From Thiotrichaceae bacterium (GTDB lineage Bacteria; Pseudomonadota; Gammaproteobacteria; Thiotrichales; Thiotrichaceae): a stretch of DNA of 55,318 bases. This document shows, in pieces, positions 49,318 to 55,318 of this stretch; the stretch's first letter is position 1; the number at the start of each line of letters is the position of its first letter. Below the pieces are notes generated by a model that saw only the letters and a program-made list of their open reading frames with translations, had not been told where the DNA came from and made no database searches. A program made the position numbers and the translations under genes. The DNA is taken from positions 1-55,318 of the forward strand of contig WFWY01000139.1 of the NCBI GenBank assembly GCA_015490895.1, written 5' to 3'.

Positions 49318-50298
49318 TTATGTACGGGTACAAACAAGTGTTGCTCGAAGCGGGGCGGGATAGCCTTCGATGGTTAGATCCGGGTTTTGAGGGTTCAGAA
49401 AGTCGGCCAGTGATTCATAGCTCATCCAGTCTGTTGCCCGTTGTTCTTCAAGACGGGTCTGATTGACGTTGATGACTTTGATGTCAGCAAATCCCAGGCG
49501 CCTGAGCCAGCGTTTCAGCAGGGCGGTTGAAGGGATAAACCAGACATTTCTCATTTTGGCATAGCGATCTTCAGGGACTAATACCGTATTTTCGTCGCCT
49601 TCCACGACCAGGGTTTCCAGTACCAGTTCGCCACCGGGTTGCAAAAAGCGTTTAAGTTCCTGCAAATGCTGGAATGGGGACTTACGATGATAGAGTACCC
49701 CCATTGAAAAAACAGTATCAAAGCCCTGTTGCTGAAAATCTGGCAGGTTTTCATCGCGCAAAGGCAGCAGGTGAATGGGCAAGGTGTTTCCCATATAGTG
49801 TTTGATGGCGGCAAATTGTGCCAGAAACAAACGGCTGGGATCTGCACCGATAACGAGCCTGGCACCTGCACCTAACATACGCCACATATGGTAGCCATTA
49901 CCGCAGCCGATATCGAGTACCAGGCGATTTTCAAGGGGGCTGATGTGATCCCTGATACGTTGCCATTTCCAGTCAGAGCGCCATTCGGTATCAATGTGAA
50001 TACCAAAGAGCTCATAAGGTCCCTTGCGCCAGGGCTGTAACTGTTTGAGGAAAGTGTGCAATACCTGGTGCTGTTGCTGGCTGGTGTCGGTTATTACACC
50101 GGCACGAACACAGTCTGTATCGTAATTGGTTGAAGAGGGCGTTATAGCGGGAAGTTGCTGGAGTATGGCTTGCCATTCATCATGCCTGCCGTGAGGGATG
50201 GTCTCGAAGATGTTATTTAGTTGCTGTTGTAATAATTCTATCCAGAGGTGCAGGCGGGTTTGTGATAGATGTTTGTAGAGCAGATCCTTGTTTATCAT
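49318..50298 (-). CDS. cmoB: tRNA U34 carboxymethyltransferase
   Basis: Uses carboxy-S-adenosylmethionine to turn 5-hydroxyuridine into cmo5U at wobble position 34. The SAM-type motif LDIGCGNGYHMWRMLGAGA (about residues 126-144) is clear. GPYELFGIHIDTEWRSDWKW and MRNVWFIPSTALLKRWLRRLG are CmoB signatures. Length 326 aa is standard. It follows cmoA by 12 bases on the same strand, forming the usual pair that makes and uses Cx-SAM. Confidence 0.97.
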   Translation of the reverse strand: MINKDLLYKHLSQTRLHLWIELLQQQLNNIFETIPHGRHDEWQAILQQLPAITPSSTNYDTDCVRAGVITDTSQQQHQVLHTFLKQLQPWRKGPYELFGIHIDTEWRSDWKWQRIRDHISPLENRLVLDIGCGNGYHMWRMLGAGARLVIGADPSRLFLAQFAAIKHYMGNTLPIHLLPLRDENLPDFQQQGFDTVFSMGVLYHRKSPFQHLQELKRFLQPGGELVLETLVVEGDENTVLVPEDRYAKMRNVWFIPSTALLKRWLRRLGFADIKVINVNQTRLEEQRATDWMSYESLADFLNPQNPDLTIEGYPAPLRATLVCTRT

Positions 50299-50310
50299 GA
50301 TGATTGATGA

Positions 50311-51039
50311 CTACGCTTTAATGGCTATAAATGAAACAAAGGAAAAGCATTGAAACCATTGTTCAACCTGTTTGAAGCCACTGTTATAGAGGCGCTGTTG
50401 GTGGCTCTCAGGTGTTTCAGGGATGAGCACATGTTCCAGTGCAGCGCGTTTTTGGCTAATTTCCATATCACTATAATGATTGGCACGTTTAAAGGCATGA
50501 TGCCAGTCCGTGACCAGGCTTTGCTTGTGTACGTCATTAAAGCGGATTTTTTCTGAAAGCAGGAGGCAGCCACCTGGCAGGAGTCCAGCATAAATCTTTT
50601 TCAGCAAGGTATGGCGCTGCTCAAGGGGCAGGAATTGCAGGGTGAAGTTGATGACCACGATAGAGGCATTTTCTATGGGGCTGTGCTGAATATCCTGACA
50701 GAGTACTTCATGCTGGCTGCCGGGCATATGCTTTTTCAGGTTTTTTCTGCATTGCTCTACCATTGCTGGTGCATTGTCGATGGCGATATAACGAACATCT
50801 AATGGTTGCACCTGCTGGTAGAGTGATAATGTGCTGGCTCCCAGGGAACAGCCAAGGTCATAGATAGTGGAGCCAGCCTGTGCATATTTATACCCCAGTA
50901 CAGCCAGCAGGCTGATCAGGGTTTCATAGCCCGGTACAGAGCGGCGGATCATATCCGGAAACACATCAACCACAGCATCATCAAAGGCAAAATCGACGAC
51001 TTGCTTGCGAGGTTGGCGATACAGGGAGTCTTGCTTCAT
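50311..51039 (-). CDS. cmoA: carboxy-S-adenosyl-L-methionine synthase
   Basis: Makes the rare cofactor Cx-SAM from SAM and prephenate for CmoB. Motifs are YDLGCSLGASTLSL (Rossmann loop), IAIDNAPAMVEQCRKNL, and INFTLQFLP with the prephenate-binding region. FAFDDAVVDVFPDMIRRSVPGY at the N-terminus is diagnostic. Length 242 aa is normal. It lies upstream of cmoB and 24 bases downstream of the SDR gene; the three probably share a transcript. Confidence 0.97.
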   Translation of the reverse strand: MKQDSLYRQPRKQVVDFAFDDAVVDVFPDMIRRSVPGYETLISLLAVLGYKYAQAGSTIYDLGCSLGASTLSLYQQVQPLDVRYIAIDNAPAMVEQCRKNLKKHMPGSQHEVLCQDIQHSPIENASIVVINFTLQFLPLEQRHTLLKKIYAGLLPGGCLLLSEKIRFNDVHKQSLVTDWHHAFKRANHYSDMEISQKRAALEHVLIPETPESHQQRLYNSGFKQVEQWFQCFSFVSFIAIKA

Positions 51040-51063
51040 GGTCAGGGTTCAGGATGGTTGCTG

Positions 51064-51846
51064 TCAGGATGCACCCTTCCAGGTGGCATTACCAGGCAGA
51101 CGTTCGAAGCGAATGATTTGTCCGGTTTTCCTGCCAGCATCTGCACCCATAAAATAAAGGTAGGGGCCAACCAGAGCTTCAGGTTTAGCCAGGGTTTCAG
51201 GGTCTTCGCCAGGGAAGTGGTAAGTACGCAGATGTGTACGTACCGGGCCGGTATCAATGCCATTAACCCGAATGAAAGGCTTGTCAGCATATTCCTCCGC
51301 CATAATCTGCAATAAGGCGTCGCTACCTGCTTTGGCAACACCATAGCCACCGTTATAAGCCTCCGTAGCAGCATGACTGGAGAAAAGTACTGCTGCATCG
51401 GCTGACTTTTCCAGCAACGGGAGGCAAGATTTCAGGATGAGAAAGTTGGCGTGCAGGTTGGTCGTCAGCACTTTGGACCACATTTCAACATCATAGTATT
51501 TCAGTGGAGTGTAGGCCGGTAGCCAGCCCGCGTTTAATACGATGCCGTCCAGCTTGCCTAGTTGCTCAGCAATAATTTCGGCCATTTTTTCATAGTCATT
51601 GACTGTTGCACCCTCCAGGTGCAGGGGATAAATAGCGGGTTCTGGTGCACCCATCTGCGTAATTTCATCGTAGACAGCTTCCAGCTTTTTGATCGTTTTA
51701 CTGAGCAGAACAACCGTGGCACCATGCTGTGCATAAGCCTTGGCAATAGCGCGACCAATGCCATCGCTGGCACCTGTAATCAGGACAACCTTGTCCTCTA
51801 AGAGTGTCTTGTCTGGTACATAGTCCAGAAGTTGTTGATGATCCAT
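51064..51846 (-). CDS. short-chain dehydrogenase/reductase, YciK type
   Basis: The N-terminal NAD(P) motif VVLITGASDGIGRAIAKAYA (residues 20-39) and the catalytic YGVAKAGSD (Tyr-x-x-x-Lys) are intact, with NAGW at the cofactor loop. The opening DHQQLLDYVPDKTLLEDKVV matches YciK, a conserved oxidoreductase of unknown substrate. Length 260 aa is typical. It begins a minus-strand run into cmoA and cmoB. Confidence 0.92.
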   Translation of the reverse strand: MDHQQLLDYVPDKTLLEDKVVLITGASDGIGRAIAKAYAQHGATVVLLSKTIKKLEAVYDEITQMGAPEPAIYPLHLEGATVNDYEKMAEIIAEQLGKLDGIVLNAGWLPAYTPLKYYDVEMWSKVLTTNLHANFLILKSCLPLLEKSADAAVLFSSHAATEAYNGGYGVAKAGSDALLQIMAEEYADKPFIRVNGIDTGPVRTHLRTYHFPGEDPETLAKPEALVGPYLYFMGADAGRKTGQIIRFERLPGNATWKGAS

Positions 51847-51927
51847 AAATCCACTTGCCTTTGGAGAAGTGTGCTCATTGTAACGCTATCTTGTCAGAAA
51901 CCAAGAAAATGTAGGAGGATAAACAAC

Positions 51928-51951
51928 AAAAAGGGAGCTTTAAAGCTCCCC
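51928..51951 (-). terminator. intrinsic terminator of the ComEA-like gene
   Basis: On the minus strand GGGAGCTTTAAAGCTCCC (51933-51950) is followed by TTTTT. It lies about 30 bases past the ComEA-like stop. Confidence 0.88.
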
Positions 51952-51981
51952 TGTCCATGCTGATCTCAGCTGAATCCTGAT

Positions 51982-52293
51982 TTATTTGTCGGAATCTGAA
52001 GATTTTTTCCTGGCAGGCTCTTTCACTTTTGTGGCTTTAACCGTTAAATCACTGCGATTTTTTTCGACGGTTTTCTCACCAATTCCTTTCACCTTGGTTA
52101 AATCATCTACTGTCTGGAATTTCCCGTTCTCTTTTCTATATTTGACAATGGCTTTAGCTTTGGTGAGACCAATACCTTTTAAGTTTTCAGCAATAGTTTC
52201 TGCATCTGCTTTGTTGATATTGACCATTTCGGCAAAAGAGGAAGTCATAGAGGCAGTAGCAATAACAGACGCAAGAATAATCTTCTTTAGCAT
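51982..52293 (-). CDS. ComEA-like helix-hairpin-helix DNA-binding protein
   Basis: A 103-residue protein with a signal peptide (cut near SSFAE). It contains two helix-hairpin-helix motifs, VNINKADAETIAENLKGIGL and FQTVDDLTKVKGIGEKTVEK, as in ComEA and relatives. A basic, lysine-rich C-tail follows. ComEA proteins bind incoming DNA in the periplasm during transformation, which fits the nearby type IV pilus genes. Many genomes carry several small homologues, so a role in competence is only suggested. Confidence 0.9.
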   Translation of the reverse strand: MLKKIILASVIATASMTSSFAEMVNINKADAETIAENLKGIGLTKAKAIVKYRKENGKFQTVDDLTKVKGIGEKTVEKNRSDLTVKATKVKEPARKKSSDSDK

Positions 52294-52458
52294 ATTTGTA
52301 TCTCCGTGGTTTTTGTTAAATTTTTAGGGGATAACACCGGTGTTAGAGTTTAATAACTGGGGCGGTGCTAAGCATTATTGTAGAATTATTAATCTTCCAC
52401 CGGGTATATTATTCCGATAGACGGTGGCGTGTCTCACTGGAAGTTTGACAGCGGTGTT

Positions 52459-53220
52459 CTAATGAATATTCGCCACCATAGCCCATGGATTTACATTAAT
52501 AATATCAACCGGCTTTCCTGTTTTCCTGTTAAGGGCCCAAATCACGTCTTTTCCCGGGCCTGTTAAAGGTAAAAAAGCGAAATTTTTTTCGTCTCCGTAT
52601 TTATCAATAAATGCCATAAATTCACGTTTGGTATCTTCATGTGCGAGTAATTTTTCTGTGTTGATACTACGGGAAAAAACGGTCTCCAGGTGTTTATTAA
52701 TAGGTTCATAGAGCCTGGGGCGCTTATCAATATCGGGGGCTCCCCTGGTTAATACATCAAACATGATCTTTTCAGCTTCTTTAGTGTCATCAGGCTGCTT
52801 GGCAAAAGCCAGTGTAGGGCCTGTTAACCTGGATTTTCTGAATGCCTGGTGGGTGGCCTGTTGCGGGTCGACTTCATTAGCAGTAACCACGACAAACCGG
52901 TCGGTAGCATAGGTGATGTAAAGCGGGTGGCCTTCGTAGATCGTCAATGTAGCGTAACCCAGAGCGATAATCTGGAACAGGCCAATCATGGCGAGATCAA
53001 AAGCGAGTTTGGGTTTTCCAGGTCTATAGACAACAAAGGTCAGTAAAGGCCCGAGTACGAGGTCGATTACGATCATGATAACAACAATTTGAGTCAGTCC
53101 TGATATTTCTGCGAGTACTCCGGGATACCAGTATAGAAAAACAAATGTTAGCAAGGATCCAACCACTCCAATGCTGATAAGCAAATGGTAAAATGATGCT
53201 TTGAGTTTGGTCTTAAACAT
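52459..53220 (-). CDS. TfpX/TfpZ-like type IV pilin accessory protein
   Basis: N-terminal membrane segments (about residues 10-35, 42-62, 75-95) are followed by a ~150-residue periplasmic domain. The start KLKASFYHLLISIGVVGSL and the segment VIDLVLGPLLTFVVYRPGKP are family hallmarks. Known members help fold or assemble a specific major pilin and usually lie beside it. No pilin gene is adjacent here. ATG 53220 follows AGGAGGAAACGCTT. Length 253 aa fits. Confidence 0.88.
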   Translation of the reverse strand: MFKTKLKASFYHLLISIGVVGSLLTFVFLYWYPGVLAEISGLTQIVVIMIVIDLVLGPLLTFVVYRPGKPKLAFDLAMIGLFQIIALGYATLTIYEGHPLYITYATDRFVVVTANEVDPQQATHQAFRKSRLTGPTLAFAKQPDDTKEAEKIMFDVLTRGAPDIDKRPRLYEPINKHLETVFSRSINTEKLLAHEDTKREFMAFIDKYGDEKNFAFLPLTGPGKDVIWALNRKTGKPVDIINVNPWAMVANIH

Positions 53221-53514
53221 AAGCGTTTCCTCCTGATAGTTCTATTTTTTGGAAGCGTTTCAGGAGTGAAATTCTACAAAAAGATAATTGAACTGAAACT
53301 TTTTTTGATAAGTGGAGTGGGGCTGGCTGATTGAAAAAGTTGATTAAAAACTCAGGTTAGTAGTCCTTATATCGTAAGGTGCCTATTTAGTAACTATCCA
53401 GCGTAATCTGAGCAATTACTCTATTTATAGCTTTGTCTGTGAGTAGTGTCGATGAATAGTGACTGCTTCATTCTGCGCTTGATACTCAACAGTATTGAAA
53501 CTTCCTACTTTTTA
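53221..53514. other. intergenic region upstream of the TfpX-like gene
   Basis: About 290 bases lie between the flippase-like gene end and the TfpX-like start. The only feature noticed is a direct repeat AAGCGTTTC near 53223 and 53252. No pilin or other small gene is seen. The TfpX promoter is presumably here. Confidence 0.3.
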
Positions 53515-54426
53515 TCACCTCTTGCGAAACAGTGTTGTCCAGGTTACGTATTGGCTGAGTACACCCGGGTTCTTTGACAAAACCATATAGATTAGCCAGT
53601 TGCTTAGATCACTGACCAGCACAATTAACCTGAAACCGGCAATAATGACCATCGCCTCCTGGGTTGAAACTGGGAAAGGAGTGAGTTGGGTCATGGTTAG
53701 CTCGAACACACCGATCCCCTGTGGAGAAAAAAAGCTGAGAAAGCCAATCAGCCATGAGAACAGGTAATTAAAGAAATACAGCGCATTCGGGGATGCCAGG
53801 TTAAAGGCGACGAGGTAACTGACAAAGGACAGGGCTGCTATTAGCCAGAAGAGTATGCTAATCAGGCTGATTGCCAGATAGGTTGGCAAGGGGAAAATCC
53901 ATGGCTTCTTTCGCATCACGATGAGGATTAGAAGTACAATCAGGCTTGTTGTGAGCAGTAGTGCTGCGGTTGTCCCCCAGAGGTTGTCCGAGTGATAGAA
54001 TAAGACACCACTGCCTCCCAGCAGTGTGGTGATCAGCACGGGCCAGAAGTTTTCGTAAAAAACCAAAAAGGAGAGTTGTTTTTTGGTTAAGCCTTTTTTT
54101 AGTAAATCATGTCCGCGGGCAACGGTATGCCAGATACCACCAGGAAGGTATTTGGCTGGTAAACGGTGAATATAAGTCTGCACAAGGTCGCTCTGTGTGA
54201 TTTTGTTCTGGTACTGGCGTGTAATGCTGTGAGAAAACCAGGGGGCAATAAAAACCAGCACACTCCAGAATAGAAAAGATAGCAAGAGATACCCGGGCTT
54301 CGCTGTCGTTATAATGGTGAGGAGTGACTCCTGGCTGTCATGAAAGCTGATAAATAGAAAATAGAGACAGGCCAATAAAAACAGGAACTGGGACAGCTTA
54401 AGTAGTTTTCTGATGGCGTTACTCAC
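53515..54426 (-). CDS. flippase-like/lysylphosphatidylglycerol synthase TM family protein
   Basis: A polytopic membrane protein with seven or eight predicted helices. It resembles the UPF0104/AglD family through the segments PAKYLPGGIWHTVARG and FFSPQGIGVFELTMTQL, the latter a conserved PxGxGxxE-type motif. Such proteins act near lipid-linked sugar pathways, but mechanism is unsettled. The likely start is GTG 54426, overlapping the upstream glycosyltransferase stop by 8 bases; a TTG at 54453 is less likely. Length is about 303 aa. Probably co-transcribed with the glycosyltransferase gene. Confidence 0.8.
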   Translation of the reverse strand: MSNAIRKLLKLSQFLFLLACLYFLFISFHDSQESLLTIITTAKPGYLLLSFLFWSVLVFIAPWFSHSITRQYQNKITQSDLVQTYIHRLPAKYLPGGIWHTVARGHDLLKKGLTKKQLSFLVFYENFWPVLITTLLGGSGVLFYHSDNLWGTTAALLLTTSLIVLLILIVMRKKPWIFPLPTYLAISLISILFWLIAALSFVSYLVAFNLASPNALYFFNYLFSWLIGFLSFFSPQGIGVFELTMTQLTPFPVSTQEAMVIIAGFRLIVLVSDLSNWLIYMVLSKNPGVLSQYVTWTTLFRKR

Positions 54427-55291
54427 TTTTGTAAGGCACTTTATGACGAGCAATCAAATATTTTATTAAAAAAGTGGGTAGGGCAACGCTCAGTAACTGT
54501 AGTTTCTCCGATAGTGTTAGTTGTGAGCGGATAACAATTTTAAAAAGTTCGATTGGTAAATGAAATAGAGGAAAAAGTTTGTTTAGTCTAGTAGTAGAAA
54601 ACTTAGAATCTTTATGCTGATAGCGTTTCATTCTTTCTTGATGAGATTCTTCAGCTCTAGTATTCAATTCTCTACGATAGCAAGTCGCTTTTGGAGTATG
54701 TATAAAATCACCTTTTAAAGATAGGTCGCATAAGATGATTAAGTCAGTACCAGCAATATTCACAAAAGGTGTGGATTTGAGGTAGTCGCTACGCATTACT
54801 CCTAAAACAGGGTGAACATTACCCCAGATAGTTGTAATGAAGCGTTCTATCGGGTGCATGGCACGTGTATCGCACCAGCCAGATTCTCTTTGTGCGGGTT
54901 CACTAAGCTCATTAATCCAGACGGTTGTTGCAAAAGCAATGGCAGCATCAGGGTGTGATTCTAGCTGTTCAACTGTTTCTTTTATCAGGTTACTTGACCA
55001 AAGATCATGCCCTCCAGCCCACATAAAATATTTACTATTGGATAGCTGGAATGCTTTTATGTAGTTATGTAAACTGCCTTTGTTTGTGTCTTCTCTGTAA
55101 TATTTGATGTTCGCATGAGTCTTCATATATTCTTGAATAATCTCAGGAGTACGATCTGTTGATGCATTATCACAGACAATAATTTCTATGTCCTGATAGC
55201 TTTGTGATAGTAAAGCGTCTAAAGCTTGTCGAATAAATTTTTCTTCATTATAGATAGGTACACCGATACTAATCAGATTATTGTTATTCAT
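54419..55291 (-). CDS. family 2 glycosyltransferase
   Basis: The N-terminus ISIGVPIYNEEKFIRQALDA (split from residue 7) and the following QDIEIIVCDNASTDRTPEII are the GT-A fold nucleotide-binding start. A downstream WAGGHD at about residue 92 takes the place of the DxD-type metal site. Length 290 aa is normal. It would transfer a sugar from a nucleotide donor, with acceptor unknown. It is noticeably more AT-rich than most of the window, as is often seen for surface-polysaccharide genes gained by transfer. The gene is complete; its upstream region runs off the window. Confidence 0.9.
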   Translation of the reverse strand: MNNNNLISIGVPIYNEEKFIRQALDALLSQSYQDIEIIVCDNASTDRTPEIIQEYMKTHANIKYYREDTNKGSLHNYIKAFQLSNSKYFMWAGGHDLWSSNLIKETVEQLESHPDAAIAFATTVWINELSEPAQRESGWCDTRAMHPIERFITTIWGNVHPVLGVMRSDYLKSTPFVNIAGTDLIILCDLSLKGDFIHTPKATCYRRELNTRAEESHQERMKRYQHKDSKFSTTRLNKLFPLFHLPIELFKIVIRSQLTLSEKLQLLSVALPTFLIKYLIARHKVPYKSE

Positions 55292-55318
55292 AGATCACCA
55301 CAAAAACTCTATTTATAT

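Overview
The window is chromosomal DNA of a gammaproteobacterium with moderate GC (below 50% by eye). Evidence is the gene content: a type IVa minor pilin operon, paired cmoA/cmoB, YciK-type reductase, TcdA, ClpS/ClpA, Mrp/ApbC, and a metK-ahcY-metF block under an S-adenosylhomocysteine (SAH) riboswitch. The tkt-gapA-pgk-pyk-fba run is common in autotrophic and methylotrophic gammaproteobacteria, but nothing here fixes the genus. There is no CRISPR array, prophage, rRNA or intact transposase.

Layout. 1-6.6 kb: a penicillin-binding protein 4-type carboxypeptidase, then a minus-strand pair of exported DUF1800 and DUF1501 proteins. 6.6-10.8 kb: a gene-poor accessory stretch with a nucleotidyltransferase-fold protein, a small Tat-like peptide on the opposite strand, a Pro/Ser/Ala-rich membrane-anchored protein and a DUF945 protein. 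10.9-16.3 kb: patatin-like phospholipase, Mrp, CrcB fluoride channel, SerS, MscS channel. 16.5-24.1 kb: minor pilin/adhesin operon pilV-pilW-pilX-pilY1-fimT/U, whose PilY1 carries a large multi-domain insertion. 24.2 kb: tRNA-Val(GAC). 24.8-29.8 kb: exopolysaccharide block (Wzc-like kinase, TPR protein, O-antigen ligase/polymerase). 29.8-31.4 kb: DsbA-like protein and adenosine kinase. 31.8-34.5 kb: clpS-clpA. 34.6-35.2 kb: a decayed gene abutting a MITE. 35.2-39.5 kb: histidine phosphatase, then the minus-strand metK-ahcY-metF methyl cycle block behind the riboswitch. 40.0-47.7 kb: central carbon cluster. 47.7-52.3 kb: tRNA modification genes (tcdA, cmoA, cmoB), HAD phosphatase, SDR and a ComEA-like protein. 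52.4-55.3 kb: TfpX/TfpZ-like pilin accessory protein, a flippase-like membrane protein and a family 2 glycosyltransferase at the right edge.

Functional links. MetK, AhcY, MetF and the nearby adenosine kinase together make and recycle S-adenosylmethionine and its by-products, and an SAH sensor upstream of metK would couple synthesis to by-product level. The pilus operon and the TfpX-like gene both point to type IV pili, although no major pilin lies in the window. The Wzc/TPR/ligase block and the right-edge glycosyltransferase/flippase pair belong to surface polysaccharide production.

The gene-free stretches hold three families of short dispersed repeats, each with two copies: a MITE with long imperfect inverted ends (34969-35139 and 43132-43297), a family with AGAG-CTGT ends (24493-24583 and 36749-36834), and a GGAGTCTGT hairpin family (60-126 and 6462-6508). 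No single undescribed system stands out. The best leads are the PilY1 architecture, the nucleotidyltransferase/small-peptide locus and the repeat families.
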